From NCBI GenBank assembly GCA_016710985.1, contig JADJTX010000015.1:70370-134369 (forward strand): a DNA stretch of 64,000 bases, given 5' to 3'. Below the pieces are notes generated by a model. That model ran no database searches. It was not told where the DNA came from and worked only from the letters and a program-made list of their open reading frames with translations. Below are positions 18,901 to 27,836 of this stretch, in pieces (position 1 is the stretch's first letter; every line of letters starts with the position of its first letter). The DNA is from Ignavibacteria bacterium (GTDB lineage: Bacteria; Bacteroidota; Ignavibacteria; Tepidaquicellales; Tepidaquicellaceae). Made by a program: the position numbers and the translations under genes.

Positions 18901-18931
18901 CAAAGATATCACGTTTCAACGTAAAAATCAA
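18901..18931 (-). promoter_or_regulatory. Bacteroidota-type promoter for rpsF-ssb-rplI
   Basis: On the minus strand the sequence TATCTTTG (18908-18901) matches the TAnnTTTG -7 box of this phylum, with a TTG (18931-18929) 20 bases upstream as the -33 element. It lies between the tRNA-Leu gene and the rpsF start. Confidence 0.55.
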
Positions 18932-18980
18932 TATAATTTGCTTACGCTTTTAGTAATTTTTGAAAATATAATTTAGTTTG

Positions 18981-19063
18981 TGCGGAAGGCGGGACTTGAA
19001 CCCGCACGCCTTGTGAGCGCCACCCCCTCAAGATGGTGTGTCTGCCAGTTCCACCACTTCCGC
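18981..19063 (-). tRNA. tRNA-Leu (anticodon GAG)
   Basis: The minus strand folds as a class II tRNA of 83 bases: acceptor GCGGAAG with CTTCCGC, D-arm containing GGTGGAACTGGCAGAC, anticodon stem CCATC/GGTGG around the loop TTGAGGG with anticodon GAG, a long variable arm and a T-arm GTTCAAGTC. The discriminator base is A and CCA is not encoded. Confidence 0.95.
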
Positions 19064-19141
19064 TGGATAAAATCCTTTTAATTCGCATTATATTAAAATC
19101 ATTGGAAATTTTTGCCTCAATCTATTTTAAAATTATCATTA

Positions 19142-19170
19142 TTGAATTTCAAATTCAATTCTTATATTTG
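19142..19170 (+). promoter_or_regulatory. Bacteroidota-type promoter on the + strand
   Basis: TTG at 19142-19144 and TATATTTG at 19163-19170 with an 18-base spacer match the -33/-7 consensus exactly. It points away from the tRNA and toward the 3' end of the ABC exporter gene, with a small ORF 19 bases downstream. Confidence 0.5.
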
Positions 19171-19189
19171 TTAACCTCTGAAAATCAAA

Positions 19190-19264
19190 ATGGATTACTT
19201 AAGTAAGTCTTTGAATAATGTGTTAAAAAAAAGCATAATGGAAATTTCCGTCAATTTTAAATAA
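19190..19264 (+). CDS. Possible small protein or broken gene start (24 residues)
   Basis: An ATG at 19190 opens MDYLSKSLNNVLKKSIMEI followed by SVNFK and a stop. A single-base shift at the last codons would extend it as NYNELTGNDFEYKVKHLQIPD to about 19330, overlapping the end of the ABC gene on the other strand. The well-formed promoter in front is the main support. It could be a small protein, a frameshifted short gene or a degraded gene start. Confidence 0.25.
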   Translation: MDYLSKSLNNVLKKSIMEISVNFK

Positions 19265-19409
19265 CTATAATGAGTTAACAGGGAATGATTTTGAGTATAA
19301 AGTTAAGCATTTACAAATTCCTGATTGACTTTTGTCAGTTTTCCTTTCTGCAATGTAAAGTAACTGTCAGCCTTTATTTTACGTGTGATCTTGTGTCCTA
19401 TAATAATCA

Positions 19410-20303
19410 CTATTTTATTCTTTGTATGGCTGTGAAGATTTTCAAAAAATTATTTTCAGCAAGAAGATCTATTGAACTTGTAGGTTCATCCAGTATGATA
19501 ATTTGAGAATCACTGTAAAAAGCTCTCGCTAATGCGATCTTTTGCCATTGACCTGTGCTGAGTTCCTCTCCGTCTTTAAAATATTTCCCGACAATTGTAT
19601 CGTATCTTTCAGGAAATTCGTCAATAAATACTTTTGCACCTGATAGTTCAGTAACTGATTCAAGATCGTTTTCCATATCAACATCACCGAATCTGATGTT
19701 TTCTTTTACAGTCAAATCATATTTGCAATAATCCTGATAAATTATTCCTATATTTTTATGTAACGAATGAATGTCTATGTCTCTGATATTTATATCGTCA
19801 AAAGTAATTGTTCCCTTTGTACATTCATACATTCGACACAATAAATTTATTAAGGTAGTTTTCCCCGCTCCGTTCTTACCAGTGATTAATACAGTTTCAC
19901 CGGGCTTTATTGAAAATGAAATATTTTCTAATACATTTTTTGTACTTCCTTCATAATGAAATGAAACATTCTCAAACCTAATTCCCTTCGTTAGCTTGGG
20001 TAAAGGATATGCATTCTGAATTTGTTTTATTTGCGGTTTCAGATTTATAAACTCAAAGAGGTTACTTAAAAATAATTTATTATTATAAATGCCTGTAACA
20101 TTTCCCAAAATTCCATTCAAATAGGTATTTGCGCTTCTAACAGCTCCAAAGAACATTACAAAACCTCCGATTGTAGTTTCACCGGCGTAAAATTTATTCG
20201 TTAACATAACTATCGCTATAGTAAGCGCACCGACTTCAAAAAAACTTGAAACAATATTGCCACTGGCCTGCTTTTTCAATAATTTAATAACCTGTTCCAT
20301 CAA
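19410..20303 (-). CDS. ABC exporter, C-terminal fragment (membrane half end plus ATPase)
   Basis: The fragment has the end of the transmembrane region and a complete-looking nucleotide-binding domain: Walker A GKNGAGKTT, a Q-loop (IIYQDY), signature LSTGQWQK and Walker B IIILDEPTS. It is in the same frame as the 20373-21032 fragment, separated only by an in-frame TAG at 20373-20375. Translation through the stop reads MLMTHRI-stop-AKEIRIFNLGDYIQKY, and AKEIRIF is a conserved ABC-exporter motif, so this is one gene. The stop at 19410 is also doubtful: a one-base shift gives KIVIIIGHKITRKI (the H-loop) and an end at 19303. The restored gene is 19303-21032, a half-size exporter of about 576 residues, likely to pump out the NRPS product. 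Confidence 0.85.
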   Translation of the reverse strand: MMEQVIKLLKKQASGNIVSSFFEVGALTIAIVMLTNKFYAGETTIGGFVMFFGAVRSANTYLNGILGNVTGIYNNKLFLSNLFEFINLKPQIKQIQNAYPLPKLTKGIRFENVSFHYEGSTKNVLENISFSIKPGETVLITGKNGAGKTTLINLLCRMYECTKGTITFDDINIRDIDIHSLHKNIGIIYQDYCKYDLTVKENIRFGDVDMENDLESVTELSGAKVFIDEFPERYDTIVGKYFKDGEELSTGQWQKIALARAFYSDSQIIILDEPTSSIDLLAENNFLKIFTAIQRIK

Positions 20304-20372
20304 TGCTCCGCGTGTTGTGTCATGGTATTTCTGAATATAATCTCCGAGATTAAAAATTCTGATTTCCTTTGC

Positions 20373-21032
20373 CTAAATACGATGGGTCATTAGCATGCTG
20401 CAATAATTAACCTTTCTGTACAAACTGGTATTTGCTTTTCTCCATTCATAATAAATTTTAGTTCTGGTCAATTTAATAAATAACGCGGGGATACCTGCAA
20501 TCACCATTATTAGTAAAACATACCCTGAGACCGAGGCAAGAATAACAGCAACACCTACAAATGAGATCAGATTCTTTATTAATTCCGAGATATTGTTTAA
20601 AATTTGAATCGGGCGAAAAGTTGCTTCCTGCTGAGCTCTGTGAAATGTATCGTGATACTCGGGATTATCATAGTATGTAAGATCCAATTCCAGAGATTTA
20701 TTATGAAGAAGACTATTTATAAAATCAATAATTCTCTGTCCTAATATTTCACCAACTATTGTATTTATTACAGCTGATATCTGCGTAAATAAGAATACCC
20801 CGCAAACAAGTGATATGGTAAACCAGACATCATCAGAACCTGAAGTTCCCGAATTTGTTATAGTATCAATTAATTCCTTAAGAAGATAAAGTGAAATTAG
20901 CGGTAAAATACTCTGAACTATTATTAATACCAGCCTGAAATAACATAATCGTTTGTCACTGTCGTATACAAATCTGATTGTTTTTGATATATTGGATAAA
21001 TCGGATTTGAGGTTCTTAAAATCAAATGTCAT
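20373..21032 (-). CDS. ABC exporter, N-terminal transmembrane fragment
   Basis: The fragment starts MTFDFKNLKSDLSN and contains about four of the expected six transmembrane helices of a type IV ABC exporter (for example LVLIIVQSILPLISLYLLK and VWFTISLVCGVFLFTQISAV), with the coupling region FYDNPEYHDTFHRAQQE-like YYDNPEYHDTFHRAQQEA near residue 130. It begins 22 bases after the stop of NRPS gene C, so it is almost certainly in the same transcript. An in-frame amber stop ends it early. Confidence 0.85.
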   Translation of the reverse strand: MTFDFKNLKSDLSNISKTIRFVYDSDKRLCYFRLVLIIVQSILPLISLYLLKELIDTITNSGTSGSDDVWFTISLVCGVFLFTQISAVINTIVGEILGQRIIDFINSLLHNKSLELDLTYYDNPEYHDTFHRAQQEATFRPIQILNNISELIKNLISFVGVAVILASVSGYVLLIMVIAGIPALFIKLTRTKIYYEWRKANTSLYRKVNYCSMLMTHRI

Positions 21033-21054
21033 ATTTTTTAGTGTATCTTTAAAA

Positions 21055-22719
21055 TTAAATTAATGCCGTAACTTTCTGGAAGACGTGGAATGAATTTGAT
21101 ATACTGACAATAAATTTATCGTCAATATTGCTTTTTAAAAACTTTAAAAAAGTTTTATTTAAATATCTTTTTTCTTCGTTTATTTTATTTACGGAATTAT
21201 ATGGAGCAGAATATGGTCTGTTTTCAATTTCATTATTAGTCTTATCGAGTATTTGATTCAGCTTTTCTGCAAACAGTTTAATGTGTGGTTCACTCATAAT
21301 GGTGGTATGTTCAGTATCCGGGATTACATGTGATTCAAGCCCCTCCTCTGCAAGCTTTCTCCAGCCTTCTTTGTTCTCAGCTTTGTAATTTGCACATTCA
21401 ATCAGAGTTATTTTACCCGGATATTTTGAAGCAACATATCTGTCCTGCGCCTTGAAATGTATCTGTCTTATTTCATCGAATATTTTTTTCTTGGAATCAC
21501 TTAGCATATATTCTGCTTTCTCCTTAATTCCCTTTTTTGTTTTAAAATAAACATATGCAGAATAATTTTTTACAACTGTCCACAGAGCTCCTGCTCTTAA
21601 ATGATGTAAACTTCTTACCATAAAATGCCTGGCATCTCTCTTCGGCGGAATATATGGCTTCGGAGTTGATATAAACGGCGGCCACGTGTCAAATATAGCT
21701 AATAAAGCGACTTCGTGTCCGGCTTTTCTTAATTGCTGAGCCATTTCAAAAGCAACTCTGCCGCCAAAACATCTCCCTCCAAGTAAATACGGTCCTTCAG
21801 CCTGTAATGATTGAATTTCTTTTACATAAAACGCAGCCATCTCTTTTAAATCAGTATGCGGCTGCTCTTTGCCATCCTGACCAAGTGGCTCTAAAACATA
21901 CACCGGCTGATCAGATGGAATATATTTTATTAATTTCTGAAGTGTTAATGCCGTTTGTGCAGCAGGAGGAACATAGAAAAAAGGCAGTTTTGAACCTCCG
22001 GATTTAACCGGAACAAGTGATCTCCACGAAGGTTTCCAATCTTCATCCTTTAAAATTTTTGAGAGTCCTTTAATCGTCGGAGAATTGAACAGAGTTGAAA
22101 TTGCAAGCTTTCGTCCTGTTAGTTTTTCAATGTATCCGAATATTTGAAGAGCTAGTATTGAATGTCCCCCCAATTCAAAAAAATTATCGTTGATTCCAAC
22201 TCTTTCTACACCCAGAAGTTTTTCCCAGTTTTTTGCAAGCATCCATTCTATCTCATTACCCGGAGCTTCATATCCACTTCTTTGTTCACCTATTTCAGGC
22301 TGTGGTAATGCTTTCTTGTCAATTTTTCCGTTTGGGGTCAGCGGCAAATTCTCAAGCTCTACCCATATCGAAGGAACCATGTATTCGGGAAGTTTAACAC
22401 GAAGATATTCCATCACTTCTGTTTTGTCAAAAATACCTTTAGGTACTACATACCCTATTAAAATTTTACTGCCATCTTTAACAAACGCTGTTACAACAGC
22501 ATTACTTACGAGTTCACATTCCTGAAGTACACTCTCTATTTCCCCGGGCTCAATACGGTAACCTCTGATTTTTAACTGTTCATCTTTCCTTCCCTGATAT
22601 TCAATGTTCCCGTTAGATAACCATCTTCCTAAGTCTCCGGTTTTATATAACCTCACAACAACATCATTTTCAACGGGATTTTTTATAAATTTTTCTTCCG
22701 ATAGATCCGGACTATTCAA
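21055..22719 (-). CDS. NRPS gene C, last fragment: A-domain tail, carrier protein, thioesterase
   Basis: The fragment begins inside the last adenylation domain (about 1-140: RTGDLGRW-like YKTGDLGRWL, RGYRIEPGEIE, NGKIDKKALP). A carrier protein follows with NFFELGGHSILAL (Ser at the phosphopantetheine site, about residue 190), then a thioesterase at about 236-470. The thioesterase nucleophile motif is GGRCFGG with Cys317 (codon 21771-21769) where most NRPS thioesterases have Ser; the acid is in AIFDTWPP and the His in DTEHTTIM. It releases the finished peptide by hydrolysis or cyclization. About 60 residues of unassigned sequence follow. The TTG at 22719 is internal: upstream lies an in-frame TGA at 22728-22726 (where Arg is expected) and a one-base deletion near 22745 joining it to the previous fragment. 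Confidence 0.9.
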   Translation of the reverse strand: MNSPDLSEEKFIKNPVENDVVVRLYKTGDLGRWLSNGNIEYQGRKDEQLKIRGYRIEPGEIESVLQECELVSNAVVTAFVKDGSKILIGYVVPKGIFDKTEVMEYLRVKLPEYMVPSIWVELENLPLTPNGKIDKKALPQPEIGEQRSGYEAPGNEIEWMLAKNWEKLLGVERVGINDNFFELGGHSILALQIFGYIEKLTGRKLAISTLFNSPTIKGLSKILKDEDWKPSWRSLVPVKSGGSKLPFFYVPPAAQTALTLQKLIKYIPSDQPVYVLEPLGQDGKEQPHTDLKEMAAFYVKEIQSLQAEGPYLLGGRCFGGRVAFEMAQQLRKAGHEVALLAIFDTWPPFISTPKPYIPPKRDARHFMVRSLHHLRAGALWTVVKNYSAYVYFKTKKGIKEKAEYMLSDSKKKIFDEIRQIHFKAQDRYVASKYPGKITLIECANYKAENKEGWRKLAEEGLESHVIPDTEHTTIMSEPHIKLFAEKLNQILDKTNNEIENRPYSAPYNSVNKINEEKRYLNKTFLKFLKSNIDDKFIVSISNSFHVFQKVTALI

Positions 22720-25160
22720 ATAGCCTCAGGCTAACCCTTCTCCTCAATGCATATTTCTCCTGTTACACCAACCGGAACATTATTTTGACACTCATCTAAA
22801 ATATACACAACTGTATTTGAAATTGGTTTTCCTATTGGAGGAGTTATGTAAGAATCTTTTTCGGATAGTTCATAGAAGCTCGTAACTACAGTGTTCTCCG
22901 TAGGTCCGTAATTATTTACTAATTTGAATGTCTTATGCTCCATTAATAGACCTTGTAACTTGTCTCCGCCTGTAAGTAAATATCGCAAGGAATCTAATTT
23001 ATCGAGTGATTCATTAATAAATTCCGGCACAATTGCCGTCGGCATAAAACTATGTGTTATTCTGTTTTGATTAATTAAGTTTAATAAAGCATCAGTTGAT
23101 AAACGTGTGTCATCATCAATAATAGTTATTGAAGCACCGGCAGATAAATATGGCCAGATCTCCCAACCGAAAGCGTCAAATCCAACTCCGGCCATTGCAG
23201 TACAACGGCTTTGTGAGGTTACTTTGTAAGTTTGATTATGCCACATTATCAGATTTAATAAACCTGAATTTTCAATCATCACTCCCTTTGGTTTACCGGT
23301 TGATCCTGATGTGTAAATTACATATGCGAGCTGATCAGGCTTAATGATTTTATCAGGATTATCATAAGACATTTTGTCTATCTTTGACCAGTCTCCGCCT
23401 ATTTCAATGATCTCAATTTTTTCAGATACAGGTATTTTAGATCTGAATGATTTACTGCTCAAAACAATTGCAGCATCTGTGTCCTCAAGCATGAATCTGA
23501 TTCGTTCATCCGGATATTCAGGATCAACCGGTACATATGCACCGCCTGACTTTAATACTCCCAGTATCCCGATAATCATTCCTGCACTTCTGTCCATGCA
23601 AATAGGAATAAGAGTTTCATCTTTTACTCCTTTACTTATTAAATAGTGCGCCAGTTTATTTGAACGTTCATTTAGTTCTTTGTAAGTTAATTTTTCACTT
23701 CCAAAAAATATTGCTGGGCTGTCCGGTGTTTTTTCTGCATGTTCCTCAAATAAATCAATTGGTGTTTTGTCTGTTTGGAAATCAACTTTAGTATTATTAA
23801 ACTCAACCCTTAACATGTGCAGTTCTTCTTTTGTCAGCATGGACATCTCCCCGACATTTTGTTCCGGGTTCAATACGATAGACTTTAGTAACTCTTTAAA
23901 ATGTTCGATCATTCTGTTTATCGTATCAGCATTAAAGAGATCAGTGCAATACTGAATATTGCCGACAAAACCCTGAGCTGTTTCATTTATGTTTACAGTA
24001 AGATCAAACTTAGCTGATGTATGTTCGTGACCTTCCTTGGAGAGCATTACATTTCCTAATTGCAGCTTTGGAATATCAGGTGTATTCTGTAATACAAACA
24101 TTACCTGAAATATAGGAGTCCTGCTTTGATCCCTGTCCTTCACTACCGCATCCACCACCTTCTCAAACGGCACATCCTGATATTCATATGCCTTCAGTGT
24201 TGTTGCTTTAATTTTTTGAAGTAAATCTTTAAAGCCTTCGTTTCCATTTACTTCACTTCTCAATGCAAGCGTATTTATAAAGAAGCCTATCAGCCCTTCG
24301 AGATTCTGCTGCTGCCTGCCCGCTACCGGCGTGCCGATACAGATGTCGTGCTGAGAGCTGTATCTGTAAAGCAATACGTTCAGCGCTGCAAGCAAAGTCA
24401 TAAACAGTGTCGTCCCGTTTTCCTGTGATATTTTATTCAGCTTATCCGATATGTCCTTTTCAATTTTAAATCCTGCAACAGCTCCCCGTATGCTCTGCAT
24501 CGCAGGTCTGTTAAAATCTGTCGGCAGCTGCAGCGGCTCTGATCCCGCAAGGTTCTCCTTCCAGTACTCAAGCTTCTTCTCAAGTACTTCGCCCTGAAGA
24601 TACTTCCTCTGCCACATCGCATAATCCGCATACTGCAATGGCAGCGGCTGAAGCTTCGGCTCTCTTCCCTCTTCAAATGCTCCGTATAATTCAACAAGCT
24701 CCTTCACTATCACCGACGTTGACCAGCCGTCCGAAGCTATATGATGCAGCGTCACCGCAAGTACGTGATCTTCTTCACTCATCTTTATAAGTTGAGCTCT
24801 TAACATATAATCTTCCGATAAATTAAACGGCGTGCTGATCAGCTGCTTTATGTAACTCTGTAACTTGTCTTTATCTTTATCCTCACTGTATTCTTTTCCG
24901 TCTATGGTTTCTAAACTCCATCCCTCACTGTCTTTGATAAACTGATAGCCCACGCCTTCTTCTTCACGTATCACCGTGCGGAGAACTTCGTGCCGTTCGA
25001 TTATGCTTCTTAATGATCTTTCCAATGCTTCCGTGTTCAGCTTACCTGTCAATCTCAGCACCGACGGTACGTGATACTGAACGCTGCCTTCAAGATGATC
25101 TATGAACCAAAGTCTCTCCTGACTGAATGACAATGGTATCCTTTGAGGACGTTCCTTTAT
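21260..25160 (-). other. NRPS module C6: C-A(Leu)-PCP-TE, termination
   Basis: The code DAWFLGNVVK predicts Leu as the last residue. The thioesterase with nucleophilic Cys ends the line. Confidence 0.85.
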
Positions 25161-27767
25161 TACTTCAATTGCAGGCAGCACTTCCGCATCTGACTGAACT
25201 TCAAGCTGTCCTGAAAGCAATGCTACTGTCGGATAATCAAAGATATCTCCGATCGGCATCTCTACATTAAATGCTTTTCGTATCGCTGATATTAATCTTA
25301 CTGCCAAAAGCGAGTGACCGCCAAGCTCAAAGAAATCATCGTGTATGCCTACCTGATCAACTTCTAAAACTTCTTTCCATATCTCTGCTAACTTAGTTTC
25401 TGCTTCATTACGCGGAGCCGTAAATCCTTCACTCATTATATCAAGTGTCTCAGGATCCGGTAATGCATTCCTGTCTGTCTTACCATTTGCGGTTAATGGA
25501 AACTCTGTAAGCTCTATCAACACAGAAGGTACCATGTATTCAGGAAGCTTCTCTTTTAAGAAACTTGTGATCGCTTCTTTATCAAATCCTCTTCCGGTTT
25601 CTCTTCCGGTTTCTTTGTCAATGGTTACATAGCCGACTAATCTTCTGTTGCCCTGCTTATCTTCTCTCGCAAGCACTACTGCCTGAGATACTGACTCACT
25701 CTGCTGAAGTACACTCTCTATCTCGCCAAGCTCTATCCTGTATCCTCTTATCTTTATCTGATCATCTACACGTCCAATGAAAAGTATATTACCATCCGGT
25801 AAATATTTCACAAGATCACCTGTCCCGTACATTAACGAGTCATGTTCATCATCTTTATGAACTTTATGAACTTTACTAACTTTATGAACTTTATGAACTT
25901 TATGAACTTTTTCAAACGGATTCTCTACAAACTTTGCTTTCGTTAATTCTTCATTGTTAAAATATCCTCTGGCGACTCCGTCTCCCGATATATAAAGTTC
26001 TCCCGGTACGCCTGCCGGACACAGCTGCCTGTCTTTTGTTAAAATGTAAACCTGCGTATTCGAGAACGGCTTTCCGATAGGAATCGTATTAACAAAGTTT
26101 GTATAGTCTGTTTGTGTGTCCACTTCGTGAAGCAGTTTTCCGATAGTTGTCTCCGTCGGTCCGTAGTGATTTACTATTCTGCAATCTGTACCCGTCTCTC
26201 TGATCTTTTCAATCAGCTCCGATTGAAGTGCTTCACCGCCGAATACCAGCAGCTTCTTTGGCAACAGTAACTTATCTTCATTCATCAAAGCTTTCCAGTG
26301 CGAAGGAACTATCTTTAAACAATCTATGCTGTGTTCTTTAAAATATCCGTGTATGTATTCTATGTTGCTTACTGATTCTTTTGTAAATAAATGCAATGCT
26401 CCGCCTGTTAACAGCGAACTGTAGATCACAGTATTCCCAAGATCGGTTGCAATGGTTGAAACCAACGCAAATGAACGGCTCTCATTTATACTTATCTTTT
26501 CATTTAATCCAAATACATAATCAACAAGACTTCTGTGTTCTATCATAACGCCTTTTGGCTTACCCGTCGAGCCCGATGTATAGATCACGTATGCTAAATT
26601 ATCAGGTGATACTTTTGTCTGAAGGTTTTCTTTCGGTTCGCCTGTTACTTTTTCTATTTCTATTACTTCGATGTTTTCTGTAAAAGGTAATTTTGATCTG
26701 CTCTGTTTACTGCTTACAATTATTTTAGCTTTGGTATCTTCAAGCATGTATCTGATCCTGTCCTGCGGGAAGTCCGTATCGACCGGCACATAAGCTGCAC
26801 CCGATTTCATTATGCCAAGCATTCCGATCATCATCTCAATACCGCGTTGCGAATACAGCGGAACGGCTGTTTCTTCCTTAACTCCTTTGCTTCTCAGATA
26901 ATGAGCCAGCTGATTTGAACGTTCATTTAATTCAAGATAAGAAAGTTCTTTGCCTTCGAAAACAACTGCAGCTGCGTGAGGTGTCTTTTTAACCTGATCC
27001 TCGAACAGATCAACTATGCTCTTGTCTTTCGGATAAATTACCGCTGAAGTATTTATCTCTGCTGACAACTGATGCTCTTCCTCTTTGCTCAGCATCGGCA
27101 GAAGACCTATCTTCTGATCCGGATCTTTTATGACTGATCTGAGCAGCTCTTTGAAATGCTCTGTCATGCGGCTTATCATCCGCTCCGAATAAAGATCCGA
27201 CCTGTACTGAACCGATACCATCAGGCCGTTTGGAGTTTCATTTACAAAAAATGTTATCTCAAACTTCGATACATTATTCTCAAATGCTTCCGTACTCATC
27301 CGCACCTCGCCAAGCTGCAGCTGCGGAACCTCAGGTGTATTATGCAATACCAGCATCACCTGAAACAGCGGGCTTCTGCCCGGATCTCTGTCCTTCACTA
27401 CCGCATCTACCACTTTCTCAAACGGAACTTCCTGATGTGAGTATGCATCAAGTGTCGTCTGCTTTACCTGATGAAGCAACTCAATGAATGTTTCATCATT
27501 GCTTACTTCACTTCGCAGAGCAAGTGTATTTACAAAGAATCCGATAAGGTTTTCGATCTCCTGCTGCGGACGGTTGGTAATGGAAGTTCCTACTGATATG
27601 TCACTCTGTCCGCTGTACCTGTATAGCAGCACATTAAAAGCTGAAAGCAAGGTCATGAACAATGTACTGCCCTGCTGACGGCTTAATTCATTAAGTCCGT
27701 TTGCTGTTTCCTTTTCTACCTTAAAGCTCTGAGTTGTGCCGCTGTTTGTTTTCACGCTTGAGCGCAT
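22731..27767 (-). CDS. NRPS gene C fragment: C-A(Asp)-PCP-C-A(Leu)
   Basis: This 1678-residue piece holds the second half of a condensation domain (1-235), an adenylation domain with code DLTKVGHIGK (Asp; about 256-789), a carrier protein with LGGHSLLAV (about 796-856), an L-type condensation domain with LHHIASDGWS (about 873-1306) and most of an adenylation domain with code DAWFLGNVVK (Leu). The Asp domain carries a six-unit KVH repeat. The start at 27767 is internal: the same frame runs upstream through a TAA at 27839-27837 into the 27837-28118 fragment. The end is caused by a deletion near 22745. Confidence 0.9.
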   Translation of the reverse strand: MRSSVKTNSGTTQSFKVEKETANGLNELSRQQGSTLFMTLLSAFNVLLYRYSGQSDISVGTSITNRPQQEIENLIGFFVNTLALRSEVSNDETFIELLHQVKQTTLDAYSHQEVPFEKVVDAVVKDRDPGRSPLFQVMLVLHNTPEVPQLQLGEVRMSTEAFENNVSKFEITFFVNETPNGLMVSVQYRSDLYSERMISRMTEHFKELLRSVIKDPDQKIGLLPMLSKEEEHQLSAEINTSAVIYPKDKSIVDLFEDQVKKTPHAAAVVFEGKELSYLELNERSNQLAHYLRSKGVKEETAVPLYSQRGIEMMIGMLGIMKSGAAYVPVDTDFPQDRIRYMLEDTKAKIIVSSKQSRSKLPFTENIEVIEIEKVTGEPKENLQTKVSPDNLAYVIYTSGSTGKPKGVMIEHRSLVDYVFGLNEKISINESRSFALVSTIATDLGNTVIYSSLLTGGALHLFTKESVSNIEYIHGYFKEHSIDCLKIVPSHWKALMNEDKLLLPKKLLVFGGEALQSELIEKIRETGTDCRIVNHYGPTETTIGKLLHEVDTQTDYTNFVNTIPIGKPFSNTQVYILTKDRQLCPAGVPGELYISGDGVARGYFNNEELTKAKFVENPFEKVHKVHKVHKVSKVHKVHKDDEHDSLMYGTGDLVKYLPDGNILFIGRVDDQIKIRGYRIELGEIESVLQQSESVSQAVVLAREDKQGNRRLVGYVTIDKETGRETGRGFDKEAITSFLKEKLPEYMVPSVLIELTEFPLTANGKTDRNALPDPETLDIMSEGFTAPRNEAETKLAEIWKEVLEVDQVGIHDDFFELGGHSLLAVRLISAIRKAFNVEMPIGDIFDYPTVALLSGQLEVQSDAEVLPAIEVIKERPQRIPLSFSQERLWFIDHLEGSVQYHVPSVLRLTGKLNTEALERSLRSIIERHEVLRTVIREEEGVGYQFIKDSEGWSLETIDGKEYSEDKDKDKLQSYIKQLISTPFNLSEDYMLRAQLIKMSEEDHVLAVTLHHIASDGWSTSVIVKELVELYGAFEEGREPKLQPLPLQYADYAMWQRKYLQGEVLEKKLEYWKENLAGSEPLQLPTDFNRPAMQSIRGAVAGFKIEKDISDKLNKISQENGTTLFMTLLAALNVLLYRYSSQHDICIGTPVAGRQQQNLEGLIGFFINTLALRSEVNGNEGFKDLLQKIKATTLKAYEYQDVPFEKVVDAVVKDRDQSRTPIFQVMFVLQNTPDIPKLQLGNVMLSKEGHEHTSAKFDLTVNINETAQGFVGNIQYCTDLFNADTINRMIEHFKELLKSIVLNPEQNVGEMSMLTKEELHMLRVEFNNTKVDFQTDKTPIDLFEEHAEKTPDSPAIFFGSEKLTYKELNERSNKLAHYLISKGVKDETLIPICMDRSAGMIIGILGVLKSGGAYVPVDPEYPDERIRFMLEDTDAAIVLSSKSFRSKIPVSEKIEIIEIGGDWSKIDKMSYDNPDKIIKPDQLAYVIYTSGSTGKPKGVMIENSGLLNLIMWHNQTYKVTSQSRCTAMAGVGFDAFGWEIWPYLSAGASITIIDDDTRLSTDALLNLINQNRITHSFMPTAIVPEFINESLDKLDSLRYLLTGGDKLQGLLMEHKTFKLVNNYGPTENTVVTSFYELSEKDSYITPPIGKPISNTVVYILDECQNNVPVGVTGEICIEEKG
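25590..25613 (-). repeat. Two 12-base tandem units (ETGR) in A(Asp) of C5
   Basis: GAAACCGGAAGA occurs twice on the sense strand, encoding ETGRETGR in a loop of the adenylation C-lobe. Confidence 0.85.
25857..25910 (-). repeat. Six 9-base tandem units inside an adenylation domain (copy in C5)
   Basis: Each unit encodes Lys-Val-His (one unit Lys-Val-Ser). The array lies between the FEK and the YGTGDL motif, in a surface loop of the Asp adenylation domain. Confidence 0.9.
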
Positions 27768-27836
27768 GAGATCAGAAGGAAGATGTAAAACTGAAACTCC
27801 GTCCAGTTTCTTTTTCCAGTAGTCAAGCTTTTTATC

